Below are positions 24,701-32,407 of a stretch of 51,526 bases of DNA, piece after piece. The position numbers were made by a program, and so were the translations under genes. The notes under the pieces are model-generated. The model saw nothing but the letters and a program-made list of their open reading frames with translations. It was not told the DNA's origin and did not search any database. The stretch is from positions 1 to 51,526 of the forward strand of contig NZ_LBAW01000024.1 in assembly GCF_001648595.1 (NCBI RefSeq), in the 5' to 3' direction. How positions within the stretch are numbered: position 1 is the stretch's first letter; each line of letters starts with the position of its first letter. Origin of the DNA: Legionella bozemanae. GTDB taxonomy: Bacteria; Pseudomonadota; Gammaproteobacteria; Legionellales; Legionellaceae.

Positions 24701-24838
24701 TTTGTAGCAATCGAACCATTGCAATTTGCCCCCAATCCTTTTCTTTTAACAGCTGGGGTTTATTCTGATAAGGAGTCTTTACTCCAAAAAGAAATGGATA
24801 AACTACATGATTCTGCATTACATGTGCCAAGATTATAA
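21740..24838 (+). CDS. Ankyrin-repeat protein with papain-like N-terminal domain (effector candidate)
   Basis: A protein of about 1030 aa. The ATG at 21740 is preferred because the N-terminal extension from 21695 is poorly coding. The first 200 residues have a possible Cys-His-Asp protease triad: GVCLGLGIW with C37, NKHSISITR with H165 and EVIDPAYGE with D180, spaced as in YopT/papain-like domains. Ankyrin-type repeats follow, clearest in the middle (TPLLNIAAQNNSVEVIRMLL, then a SGRNCLHYL repeat) and near residue 840 (YPLWVAIHQGNAERCQFLL). The C-terminal 150 residues are coiled. No signal peptide. Ankyrin repeats plus an enzyme domain are a hallmark of Legionella type IV effectors; host target unknown. 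Confidence 0.8.
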   Translation: MPSLPQEVLIEKASKWQGRFRGDTASFNKEVTNEGVCLGLGIWRLYSTLTGKYKEYEKILKLIYDSDPLAENISPEVHQAYETFIQNTLWLHRTLRVEAGTQQDRMEGALEALFEREGEPFPLTYHQQFAGIITVEELKETLVTYLTLDPSKQQGLGFTLSCNKHSISITRVGNQIEVIDPAYGESWIIEIPQKETAEENTAALKSAVSKMFDEAIYSALHFDEAKFQGTYTGIRMHVYSRLRDPNAEVLPTIYPSTTELVTSIYEKRKDTLDQQDNFTKLDALAYAVQNGDTKLVEYLERTLGAVKLDACKKQAFKSAVSYGQLEFVSRYYKKEYVDQNVLVNAFSNGDKQVINFLLEKGHRFEKKAFDYALAYAARLDQGYTFNLLLEYYDKFHKEQPDLASPTELIYAGTLYKTPTPLLNIAAQNNSVEVIRMLLARKVNLSLTDESGRNCLHYLTLHQPELFVDIASRDPALLLAKDKLGERPIHRLYQAGGKLSEKIYPILIKEGHWYEAYILALKNNNQSMIKRCQENITFAAMLQHEGGASKNRFVELCEIVRFDDGRTVPFIQALAGINYTEQTQDTLHSIYLLALKQGNVEIINSVLQVVAPDPNVLFQTGALVALSPWKVLTQQPELFELIAKKVDIKKLALAQEQLIEYYLIALHHKKIDLCQEISAQILDKNALLLKSPRSQTDPFIFFEKDEAAFNQLISSIALDDLKPAALNPMYVLGLVHNNQDVYGKCIKKLKEDPLFLAHTDDLDLCYQRKNNALFKELFALKKVNEEWCKKIFIKSLYERNYEVAAAILEKFPQLVNTQIDNINGVPQYPLWVAIHQGNAERCQFLLAHNANPYEKRLSCTLMQEGQRRGPLKKLFDSYDTNIKIMQSKFSEVFDQLKGNKWKLTKKYGLFGDYTDVLVVKIGDKSVNFPKQLKEILDIIFKTNNETSIPILKAQISKLIESIDSIPDKVLPQPLKLRLLETINSSQQKFVAIEPLQFAPNPFLLTAGVYSDKESLLQKEMDKLHDSALHVPRL

Positions 24839-24970
24839 GCCAGCCGCTTATTGTTTAAAAAAGTAAGATGAACCAATTAGGTTTTGATTTGTCTTAAAAA
24901 ATCAATGGAATCTGGCTTTGTAAGACCCCATTGACTTCTTATAAAGTGAATTTATACTGGAGCACTCTAC

Positions 24971-25171
24971 TTATAATAGACTTTTTCCAGTTATGGGTTG
25001 AGTATAAACCCCGCTTTTATATTCTTGCCAGTTATCGGCAGGTTTGATGTCACATTTTTTGGAAACCATGTGCCATCCCGGTTGATATTTGTGACATGCT
25101 GCATGGATTGGTCCAACTGCTGCAATCAGGAAGGTTGCGAGTATTAATCCAGCTGCTGATTTGATCTTCAT
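24971..25171 (-). CDS. Small secreted Cys-containing protein
   Basis: A 66-aa protein with a signal peptide cleaved probably after IHA near residue 24. The roughly 42-residue mature part has two cysteines (ACHKY, KKCDIKP), likely disulfide-linked in the periplasm. AAGGAG lies 6-7 bp before the ATG, so the start is firm. No family is recognised. Confidence 0.75.
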   Translation of the reverse strand: MKIKSAAGLILATFLIAAVGPIHAACHKYQPGWHMVSKKCDIKPADNWQEYKSGVYTQPITGKSLL

Positions 25172-25709
25172 TTAGATCTCCTTATAACAATGTTACAACG
25201 CTGTGACTCGAAATACATCAATATGATTATATATTGATCAATTGGGATGTGCAAATTTATTTGTAGCAATCAATTGAAAAATAAGTAAATTTAAATTTTT
25301 AGTATCAGAAATCTAAAGCCAATTGATTCATTTTTAGGTTTTCTAAATGATTTTAACTATAGAATCAGAGGAGCACCTGACTAAATTGGTATCCAAAAAC
25401 TTGATAAATAGAGTTGGAATTATGGTGATGTACTGCATGCATCGCGGTTCCTTTTTTAGTTTAACTACATAATACTCTTCATTAGCTGCATCTGGCCAAA
25501 ATGAATATTTTGTTTGTACCATATTTCCCTTCAAAAAAGTACATTCAATCCTATGGTGAGCAACATTCTTTAAAATGGCAACTATTAGAGGCTTGAAGTT
25601 AAGAGACCAGATACTATGCCTTAATAAAACCTTAATATTGAAAGTATAAAATATGATCCATAAGTTCAATATTTTCTCTTTTTTTATTAATGTCATTAAG
25701 GATGCACAC
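25172..25709. other. Non-coding stretch with possible gene remnant
   Basis: Mostly AT-rich spacer. On the minus strand, about 25343-25620 keeps an open frame with protein-like texture (for example MVQTKYSFWPDAANEEYY) but lacks a start codon with a ribosome binding site, and the longer frame runs back into the opposite-strand secreted gene. It may be the decayed 3' part of a lost gene. Nothing else is recognised. Confidence 0.4.
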
Positions 25710-26063
25710 GTGAATAAAATTTTAACTTTGTCTCTTTTTATGATCATTGGATTATTCTGTTCCCACGCAAATGCGAAAACAATTAAACTTAATCCCAATG
25801 AGTCGAAGATGCTCGCAAATAATTCGCTATGGACGTTAAATGCTACGTGTGTTGTTCAAAGTACAAATCAAAATAAGAGCAAAATTAAAATTAATGTGAT
25901 CAAGAACAGTGGTACGGTAAATGGAAAAAAACTATCTACTGGCCAAGGAACTCTAATCAACGTTAAAAATAACAGCAGTGTATCTGTGAGTGCAGAATCA
26001 GGCACCCAAATTAATCTTATTAATTTAGGATCAGATGAATTGCAAGCGGTTTGTTCTAGTTAA
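25710..26063 (+). CDS. Small secreted protein, GTG start
   Basis: A 117-aa protein. I choose the GTG at 25710 because it directly begins an ideal signal peptide (MNKILTLSLFMIIGLFCSHANA, cleavage after ANA) and has AAGGA upstream; the frame upstream adds residues that would spoil the signal. The mature domain is rich in Asn, Ser, Lys and beta-strand-forming residues, with two cysteines (TCVVQS near the start, AVCSS at the end) that probably bond. The texture suggests a small beta-sandwich periplasmic or secreted protein. Function unknown. Confidence 0.7.
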   Translation: MNKILTLSLFMIIGLFCSHANAKTIKLNPNESKMLANNSLWTLNATCVVQSTNQNKSKIKINVIKNSGTVNGKKLSTGQGTLINVKNNSSVSVSAESGTQINLINLGSDELQAVCSS

Positions 26064-26495
26064 GTATTCACGCTATATTCTCACAAATTTTTTTATCCTA
26101 TGTACTGTGCTTTTATGTGCGGTACTAGAGTTCTTGCTTTAAAAAAGAAACCCCTCATTTCTTGAATACCGTCTATAAAGTCCGCGAGAGCCTCATAAAA
26201 TTTAAATAGGAAAATACGTATTCTGTTGTCTACAGTCATCCCTGCGTAGGCAGGGAGCCATCCATCAAAATAATTCAGAAATCAAATTGAGGCGCTGAGT
26301 ATTACTATACTCAATTAAGTTAATTTTCCGTTATCTTGCCATATGATGTAGAGCATTTTTGTTAGGTTGGAAAAATAAAATATCCTATTAGAGCTTAGGA
26401 TGTATATTGTAAATTCATCCCTGCTTTCGCAGGGATGGCAGAGATAATATATAGCTGCATTGATTTCTTTGTACTTTTTATGTTAAGTTGATTAA
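26064..26495. repeat. Intergenic stretch with a pair of REP-like hairpins
   Basis: No gene is seen. Two related GC-rich hairpins lie 160 bp apart: CCCTGC-gtag-GCAGGG (26240-26255) and CATCCCTGC-tttc-GCAGGGATG (26416-26437). The shared TCATCCCTGC ... GCAGGGA motif is the form taken by REP-type palindromes in many gammaproteobacteria. Between them is AT-rich sequence without clear signals. They are unrelated to the repeat at 17321-17502. Confidence 0.7.
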
Positions 26496-26801
26496 ATGAG
26501 CAAATATCGTTCGCTAATTCTGTTGTTACTTATGAGTGCCCTCTTTCTTGCGCCACTCAAGGTGCCAACGTGCCCCAAACAAAGTACGACTGGACCTGCT
26601 GCTCTTTCTTTTGCGCTAACTCCTTGTTCTGTGCAGCAAACTATGAACAGCAGCTGCTTTTCAGCTTCATATTGGCTTCAAGATGAATTTAACCTCGAAT
26701 CACAATGGATAGTACGAAGTTTTATTGGTTTACTCGGTTTCTTACTTCTTTTCTCAAAATATACTTCTCCCCTAGATGAAATTTATCGTCCTCCTATTTG
26801 A
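26496..26801 (+). CDS. Small membrane protein upstream of DsbD
   Basis: A 101-aa protein with an N-terminal signal/anchor (residues 5-22) and a C-terminal hydrophobic helix (about 72-88). Three cysteines lie in the presumed periplasmic loop (PTCPKQ, TPCSVQQ, SSCFSAS), which would make it a possible partner for the thiol-reductase encoded 44 bp downstream. The Shine-Dalgarno is weak. No family is recognised. Position and periplasmic cysteines support a role in the same thiol or metal-handling pathway, but this is inference. Confidence 0.65.
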   Translation: MSKYRSLILLLLMSALFLAPLKVPTCPKQSTTGPAALSFALTPCSVQQTMNSSCFSASYWLQDEFNLESQWIVRSFIGLLGFLLLFSKYTSPLDEIYRPPI

Positions 26802-26845
26802 TTTCTTTTTTATTTAAATTCGAATAATTATTAAGAGGAATCAAA

Positions 26846-28156
26846 ATGAAAAAACTAATTTTGTCATTGTTGATGGCATTTATCTCATTTTCTGTTTTTG
26901 CCTCAGGTTTTAGCAGTGCTAATCCGGCTGATGCAATGATGTTTATTCAAAATCATAGTCCAATTTTTTATTTGGCTGGCTTCTTTGGCCTTGGGGTTTT
27001 ATTGGCGTTTACCCCTTGTGTTTTACCTATGGTCCCGATCTTATCCAGTATTATTACAGGGCAAGGAGCTAATACAGGGCGTCATGCCTTTAAATTATCT
27101 TTAGGCTATGTAATGGGTATGGCAGTCACATATGCTGTAGCAGGAATGTTGGCAGCATGGTTTGGTTCAACAGTACAAACTTTAATGCAACAGCCGATGA
27201 TTATTGGTGGTTTCAGTATCTTATTTACCATCATGGCCTTATGGTTACTGGGGGTTTTTGAATTACAATTGCCAATTTTGACACGATTTGCTCCAAAATC
27301 ACGTCAACATGGTATTGTATCTGCAACTTTGATGGGAGCTTTATCTACCTTAGTCGTGTCTCCCTGTGTCACAGCACCTTTGATTGGCATCCTAACGTAT
27401 ATTGCTCAGAGCAAACATGTTGCTCAAGGTGGCCTATTGCTTTTTGTTTTAGCTTTAGGAATGGGGTTGCCTTTATTGATTGTAGGAGCAGGATACGGTC
27501 GTTTTTTACCAAGTTCTGGAGCTTGGATGATTCGTATTAAACAAATCTTTGCCATCATGATGTTTGCTATGGCTGCTTGGTTATTAAGCCGTGTTGCGCC
27601 ACCATTTTGGATTGATTTGCTGTGGGTTGCAGTCTTGCTTATCGCTGCATGGGTTTTTGGTGCATTTCGTCAGGAGCATCGCCTAGGTGGACGATTGCTT
27701 CAAGGTGTGGCTCTTTTTTCCATAATGGGGGCAGGGGCTTTAGCCTATCACGCATTTTCACCTGCACCTGTGCTTCACTCAGTGAAACATGCTCCATTCC
27801 TAATGGTACATTCTCTTGAAGAAGTTAATGCCAAATTAGCAGAAGCAAGGGCAAGCAATCAACGTGTTTTTATCGAATTTTTTGCTGGATGGTGTAGTGA
27901 TTGTCAGGCTATGGATAAGCATGTCTTTAACCAAGCTGCAGTCATTGATGCCATGCAGGGCTCAGTAAATCTTCGGGTTGATATCAGCGAAAAAACAGAT
28001 GCAGTAGCCAAGATTCGTCAAGCGTTCCATATCTATGGTATCCCTACGATGCTATTTTATGATCAACAAGGAAAGCAGCTTACTCATTTAAGCTCTGTTG
28101 GACAGATATCTAAAGAAAAGACCTTGCAATTATTAGCGGAATTCAACAACAAATAG
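26846..28156 (+). CDS. DsbD-type thiol:disulfide interchange protein (short form)
   Basis: A 436-aa protein: signal peptide (cleaved after VFA), an eight-helix membrane domain and a C-terminal thioredoxin domain. The two membrane cysteines are in FTPCVLPMVPIL (near residue 58) and VSPCVTAPLIG (near 175). The thioredoxin motif is FAGWCSDCQAMD with C350 and C353. DsbD passes electrons from cytoplasmic thioredoxin to periplasmic proteins. The usual N-terminal immunoglobulin-like domain is missing, leaving only about 25 residues before the first helix, so another periplasmic protein must accept the electrons. CSDC replaces the common CVAC. AAGAGGAA supports the ATG. Confidence 0.92.
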   Translation: MKKLILSLLMAFISFSVFASGFSSANPADAMMFIQNHSPIFYLAGFFGLGVLLAFTPCVLPMVPILSSIITGQGANTGRHAFKLSLGYVMGMAVTYAVAGMLAAWFGSTVQTLMQQPMIIGGFSILFTIMALWLLGVFELQLPILTRFAPKSRQHGIVSATLMGALSTLVVSPCVTAPLIGILTYIAQSKHVAQGGLLLFVLALGMGLPLLIVGAGYGRFLPSSGAWMIRIKQIFAIMMFAMAAWLLSRVAPPFWIDLLWVAVLLIAAWVFGAFRQEHRLGGRLLQGVALFSIMGAGALAYHAFSPAPVLHSVKHAPFLMVHSLEEVNAKLAEARASNQRVFIEFFAGWCSDCQAMDKHVFNQAAVIDAMQGSVNLRVDISEKTDAVAKIRQAFHIYGIPTMLFYDQQGKQLTHLSSVGQISKEKTLQLLAEFNNK

Positions 28157-28160
28157 TATA

Positions 28161-28201
28161 GAACCTTACGTACCACACTTTACGTGCAGTACGTAAGGTT
28201 C
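28161..28201. terminator. Long stem-loop between convergent genes
   Basis: GAACCTTACGTAC (28161-28173) pairs perfectly with GTACGTAAGGTTC (28189-28201), a 13-bp stem with a 15-base loop. It lies 4 bp after the DsbD-type stop and 13 bp from the stop of the convergent gene. No U tract follows on either strand, so it may act as a weak bidirectional terminator or mRNA-end stabiliser. Confidence 0.6.
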
Positions 28202-28214
28202 TTAGGTTACTGTA

Positions 28215-29060
28215 CTATTTTAATGAAATGAACAATAGTTTTTTTAGAGGATTATTCTTTAAGAAGAGATTCCAAGAGGATGAATTATCTACTTCTACTA
28301 TATTCGAAGCCATATAATCCATATTCGCAAATACATTTACAATAATTTGTATTGCTTCTTTATCACGGGCAAGAAGATGTTCAAGCAGTTCTTTCAAACC
28401 CAGTTGGTTTTCCTGGAATCCCCAATACTCTGGATTGCTGATCATAAAGGCATCTATAGCAATTCCCGTTTTTAGATTTAACGTAATTGAGAAAAAAGCA
28501 TCAGTAGCCATAACCTCTTCACGTGATAGATCTTCAGGAAGTTTATTGAGATCAATTTTTGTTGTGATCAAGGCGGTTAAACCAGTGTAATTGCCATCAA
28601 TATCTTTGGTGGTTGAAGTAACGACTCCTTTGATAAAAATTGCATCACCATATTCTTCAGTATAGCTTTTCACAGTTGCTTCTAAAAGCTCAATGGCACT
28701 GGGAATCATTTCATTGCTTTCTTCACGAGTCAAAAACTTTGTAAGATCCAGGCCAAGAGAGCCTTTTAGGACAGTAGTCGGAGATGTACCATCACCATAA
28801 TCATAACTGAGATTGTCGACTTTTATTTCGAAACTATTTTTTGAGCCGATTTTGCGATAAAGCCCATTAAAAGCGACTTTGGCCGCACGTTCGTTATTGA
28901 TTTCTACTGCATCAAATTTTAGATGTGCAACAGTGGCTTGATCTTGAAATGGAGCGAGAATATTTGCAATCTCTGAGTTTAATAAATCAAGTGTACTGCT
29001 TGCAAACACACTGGAAAAAAGACTGAAACTTAAGCCAATAGAACAAAAGAATTTTTTCAT
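28215..29060 (-). CDS. Secreted protein of unknown function
   Basis: A 281-aa protein with a signal peptide cleaved probably after VFA, leaving SSTLDLLNSEI. The start at 29060 (MKKFF) is preferred over the in-frame ATG at 29069, because CAGGA is spaced 8 bp before it and would overlap the upstream ATG. The mature part alternates beta strands and short helices (VAHLKFDAVEIN, YRKIGSKNSFEIKVDNLSYDYGDG), resembling a lipid-binding or envelope beta-rich protein. No lipobox or helix anchor is visible. The family is not recognised. Confidence 0.75.
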   Translation of the reverse strand: MKKFFCSIGLSFSLFSSVFASSTLDLLNSEIANILAPFQDQATVAHLKFDAVEINNERAAKVAFNGLYRKIGSKNSFEIKVDNLSYDYGDGTSPTTVLKGSLGLDLTKFLTREESNEMIPSAIELLEATVKSYTEEYGDAIFIKGVVTSTTKDIDGNYTGLTALITTKIDLNKLPEDLSREEVMATDAFFSITLNLKTGIAIDAFMISNPEYWGFQENQLGLKELLEHLLARDKEAIQIIVNVFANMDYMASNIVEVDNSSSWNLFLKNNPLKKLLFISLK

Positions 29061-29352
29061 TATAAACATCCTGTTTTATTAAAATTTGTTTGGGTTTATC
29101 AGTTCCATATTTTTCTTACAACATGAAGTTAGAACCTCAAAATTGCTTTATAAAACTGAGCGGAGCTATTATGGCATTCTTTTGTAGCAAAAAAAATCTT
29201 TGCTAAATCTTTAGGGAAACTAGAAATACTGTGCTTTTAATTGTTTTTCCGGTTGAGCCATTTGATTCACATATTTCTGGAGGATATTCCGAATCTCCAT
29301 TTGTATATTTTTTTACTGCAAGAGCAAGCAAGAATAGATTTATTTTTATCCG
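29061..29352. other. AT-rich divergent intergenic stretch
   Basis: This spacer between the secreted-protein gene and the lbtU Fur box contains no frame with a ribosome binding site and no strong repeat. Promoters for both flanking genes must lie here and in the adjoining Fur-box segment, but no consensus pair can be assigned with confidence. Confidence 0.4.
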
Positions 29353-29387
29353 TCCTAATTGATAATGATAATCATTATCAATTAGGA
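29353..29387. promoter_or_regulatory. Fur box upstream of lbtU
   Basis: The 19-bp core GATAATGATAATCATTATC (29361-29379) equals the classic Fur consensus exactly. It sits in a 35-bp palindrome in which every pair matches around one central base. It ends 31 bp before the lbtU start codon, the position for Fe-Fur to block RNA polymerase. Confidence 0.95.
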
Positions 29388-29418
29388 TATATATCGTTTT
29401 TAATAATCTTTATTAACT

Positions 29419-30480
29419 ATGATTAAAATAATTGCAACTCTTACTGCAATTTTTCTGATGCCACTTAATATTTTTGCAGAACCTGCCGTACTGGAATGGC
29501 GTCCGAAACGATTCTCCTATGAGGGGCATATATTTTTTAATGCGACCAATTCAGCAGTACAAGGAGAAAGGTATTTGCTTAATCAGCAATTATCCAATGT
29601 GAAATTAGGTTCTGAATTGCAGATTAACGATTGGAATAAAACAAAGGGATTGCTAATTTACAATACATTGCCTACTCCTATAAACCCGCAATTTTATTTT
29701 GACCAACTTTATCATGAGATTAAAAATCCCAATTCACATTGGTATCTTGAGGGTGGGAGAAAGTGGGTGGCTTTTGGCAATTATAAAAGTGATCTTATTT
29801 ACAAACCTTTGACCAAGGCTTTAGGTCAAACTAATGAATTAACTGCAGTAATAGGATACGATACGGATTGTTATATGAATGTGTCTTTATTTTCTCCTTA
29901 TTCACGCATCAGTTCCTCTTCTCTCCCTTATTATAATTTAAATGTTGGTGCTCATAAAAAAAATTATGATATTGGCGGCAGCTACTTATACTCTTTAGCT
30001 GATAGCCAGCTTTTTCAATACAATAAAGGGTTTGGTGGTTTTTTGGAGAGAACTATCCACAGCAAAGTCCCCGGTTTTGCTGCTTATGCAAATTTAAACT
30101 ATAAAAAAGTGGGCGCCAATTTAACGTATGTTACCGCAGTTCATTCATTCCAACCTTCGGAACTGAGCTATAATCAAAAGGGGGCTAAACCCCAAGCTTT
30201 TAGCCTTCAAAGCAGTTATGAATTAATAATAAAAAAAACTCCCATGAAACTGATTGGATTCTACGAACATTCTTCCGAAGCTTTAGCATTAAGAATACCC
30301 AAGCAGCGACTTGGTATAGGTCTTGCTGCATATCCCAAACGCTATCTTACTGCGCAATTTCAATACTTCAAAGATTATGAGTACAGTTCCAAGGATGAGG
30401 CTTCGGGCTTAGACAAGGCTATTTTGGGGTCTTCTGCGAAAGTAAATACGTTTGCTTTGCAGCTCATATTGAATTTTTAA
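29419..30480 (+). CDS. lbtU: LbtU-family outer-membrane siderophore receptor/porin
   Basis: A 353-aa outer-membrane beta-barrel. A signal peptide is cleaved after IFA near residue 20. The mature chain has many amphipathic strands with aromatic girdles, such as HWYLEGGRKWVAFGNYKSD, and ends in LQLILNF with the terminal Phe typical of barrels. In L. pneumophila LbtU is a TonB-independent receptor for legiobactin, encoded beside lbtABC; the same gene order holds here. It lacks a TonB box and plug domain. A perfect Fur box precedes it. There is no obvious Shine-Dalgarno. Confidence 0.85.
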   Translation: MIKIIATLTAIFLMPLNIFAEPAVLEWRPKRFSYEGHIFFNATNSAVQGERYLLNQQLSNVKLGSELQINDWNKTKGLLIYNTLPTPINPQFYFDQLYHEIKNPNSHWYLEGGRKWVAFGNYKSDLIYKPLTKALGQTNELTAVIGYDTDCYMNVSLFSPYSRISSSSLPYYNLNVGAHKKNYDIGGSYLYSLADSQLFQYNKGFGGFLERTIHSKVPGFAAYANLNYKKVGANLTYVTAVHSFQPSELSYNQKGAKPQAFSLQSSYELIIKKTPMKLIGFYEHSSEALALRIPKQRLGIGLAAYPKRYLTAQFQYFKDYEYSSKDEASGLDKAILGSSAKVNTFALQLILNF

Positions 30481-30526
30481 ATTCCTACAGAGAAGCATTT
30501 TTTAATAAAAATTTTTTGTTAATTAT

Positions 30527-30578
30527 TGCAAATGAGAATTATTATCGTTTATATTGCAAATGATAATGATTCTCATTT
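30527..30578. promoter_or_regulatory. Tandem Fur boxes upstream of lbtA
   Basis: Two Fur-like sites lie in direct repeat after the shared word ATTGCAAATGA: GAGAATTATTATC (about 30534-30546) and GATAATGATTCTCATTT (30562-30578). The second matches the Fur consensus with few mismatches. They lie 93-140 bp before the lbtA start codon, giving lbtABC its own iron-repressed promoter separate from that of lbtU. Confidence 0.85.
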
Positions 30579-30670
30579 TTATTGGACTGCATGATTTGGG
30601 TGTAGACAATCAGAACATTGTCTCTATGAATAACAACTTAAGCTATAAGACAATAAAGAGGGTGGTGTGT

Positions 30671-32407
30671 ATGATTTTATCGAGTTCTCACGTTAATGAG
30701 TTAAACGTTCAATTACGTTCATTATTATTGGATACTGATTTTCCTGTTTCATCCAAACAAATGGAGCGTTTTCTTTTTACCTCTTATCAGCAGTGTTTTA
30801 ATCGGTTAAAAAGGGCAGCTTTTTCAGAAGGGTTAATTGATAAAAAAGTAACGAGCCAATCCATTGCTACTTATCTTGAGCTCTTGAAGATTTATTCAAA
30901 AAATCGAAAAATTCGCTTTAAAAATTGGCACTCGTTAAATGAAGAATTAAATGAAAGCATTGCGAATCAGGCTCTAGCTCTTGCATATCAATATCAATGG
31001 CATAAAAAAATTAGACAACAGGCAAAAGGTTACTCGAATTTATGGTCTTGGCTAATCGAGCAATTTGATCAGCAGCAAGTACTTAATTTCTTAGAACAAT
31101 GGGGTTGCATGGGGCATCCATCTCATCCTAATTTTCGTGCCAAAATAGGCTTTAACCGTAGAGAGGTTGTGCAATATTCTCCTGAATTCAATTCAGAAGT
31201 CACTATTTGCTGGGCTGCAATTCATCATTCTCTAGCATTTACCTCAACGTCAAAATCTGTTTATCATTGGTTATTTAGTAATCACTTTCCCAAAGAGTAC
31301 ACTTTGTGGAGTGAATCGCTACGATTTAAAAAGTTAAAACCAGAAGATTATTATCCGCTACCTATTCATCCTTGGCAGTGGGCTAATAAATTACAAACAC
31401 TCACAAAACCATTATTTGATGGACAGCAATTTATCGTCAATCCAGTATTTCAACAAACAAAACCCTCGATGTCATTTCGTACAATGATGCCACTTGCAAA
31501 ACATGGCCCGCATCTTAAATTGGCTGTAGGCGTACATACCACCTCGTCTTTACGTACGGTTTCTCCCGCATCAGTAAGTAACTCTTCTATCTTGTCACAA
31601 TGGCTCAATGAATTACTTGCGCAAAATCATTATTATAGAGGGCAATTATTTTTGGCGCGTGATTTAGCAGGTATCAATACGTTACATCCGTCCATTCCTG
31701 ATAATGAAAAGAAACATTTGGCACTCATAGTTCGTGAAAACCCTTTGCAATGGATAAGATTAAATCAAAAACTTGTTCCTGTGGCGTCTCTCTTTAAACA
31801 GTCACCAATCAGTCAACGATCTTTATTGAGCGAACTCATTGAACTAAGCCAAAGCAATCCGGTACGTTACTTTACTGAGTATTGCCGCTGCGTTTTAACA
31901 AGTCAGTTGCATCTATTATTATGTTATGGGATTGCATTGGAAGCACACCAACAAAATACGTTAATTATTTTTCAAGCAAATCGTCCTTCGGGCCTTGTAA
32001 TACGAGATCTCGGAGGTATTAAAATTTGCAGCCATTCGCTTTATGAGAAAGTAATTAAACCCACACTACATCCAGATTCGACCATAACCTGTACTGGGCT
32101 AAGTGAACTGAGCGATAAATTTATACATGGTAATTTGCTGAGTAATTTGGCTTATGGGATTGATTGTTTGAGTGTCGATTATAAGCTATCTAAACCTATT
32201 CTTTGGCAAAAGGTAAGGCAAATTCTCGATCACATTTTAGAGGAGCTTAGAACTAAAACTGAACCGCAAATTTATCATTGGCATCGAAAGAAATTGCTTG
32301 TTGAACCTTGGCAACAAAAATGTTTGCTGGCTATGCGACTTCATGAAAATCAAAACCAAGATTTATTTTCCATGATTCGAAATCCACTGAGCAGAAATTA
32401 TGCCTAA
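30671..32407 (+). CDS. lbtA: Legiobactin synthetase LbtA (NIS, IucA/IucC family)
   Basis: A 578-aa NRPS-independent siderophore synthetase, which joins a carboxylic acid such as citrate to an amine through an acyl-adenylate. Family motifs are all visible: MGHPSHPNFRAKIGF (ATP/substrate-site Lys), HPWQW, SFRTMMP, LAVGVHTTSSLRTVSP, and ALEAHQQN near residue 430. The start ATG at 30671 is chosen because GAGGGTGG lies upstream and it gives the expected family length; a longer frame back to 30554 begins inside the Fur box and is unlikely to be translated. It overlaps lbtB by 8 bp. Iron-repressed through the tandem Fur sites. Confidence 0.93.
   Translation: MILSSSHVNELNVQLRSLLLDTDFPVSSKQMERFLFTSYQQCFNRLKRAAFSEGLIDKKVTSQSIATYLELLKIYSKNRKIRFKNWHSLNEELNESIANQALALAYQYQWHKKIRQQAKGYSNLWSWLIEQFDQQQVLNFLEQWGCMGHPSHPNFRAKIGFNRREVVQYSPEFNSEVTICWAAIHHSLAFTSTSKSVYHWLFSNHFPKEYTLWSESLRFKKLKPEDYYPLPIHPWQWANKLQTLTKPLFDGQQFIVNPVFQQTKPSMSFRTMMPLAKHGPHLKLAVGVHTTSSLRTVSPASVSNSSILSQWLNELLAQNHYYRGQLFLARDLAGINTLHPSIPDNEKKHLALIVRENPLQWIRLNQKLVPVASLFKQSPISQRSLLSELIELSQSNPVRYFTEYCRCVLTSQLHLLLCYGIALEAHQQNTLIIFQANRPSGLVIRDLGGIKICSHSLYEKVIKPTLHPDSTITCTGLSELSDKFIHGNLLSNLAYGIDCLSVDYKLSKPILWQKVRQILDHILEELRTKTEPQIYHWHRKKLLVEPWQQKCLLAMRLHENQNQDLFSMIRNPLSRNYA

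Noticed and set aside
25343..25798. Open minus-strand frame of 151 codons overlapping the secreted-protein gene
   Set aside because: Its first third is antisense to the signal-peptide gene, which has a good ribosome binding site and leader, and it has no ribosome binding site of its own. At most the downstream part is a remnant.
26240..26437. Two GC-rich hairpins considered as a CRISPR-like repeat pair
   Set aside because: Only two copies, inverted within themselves and 160 bp apart; they fit REP-type palindromes and no cas gene is present.
30554..30670. N-terminal extension of LbtA back to a TTG at 30554
   Set aside because: It would start inside the Fur box, lacks a ribosome binding site and exceeds the expected family length; ATG 30671 has GAGGGTGG upstream.
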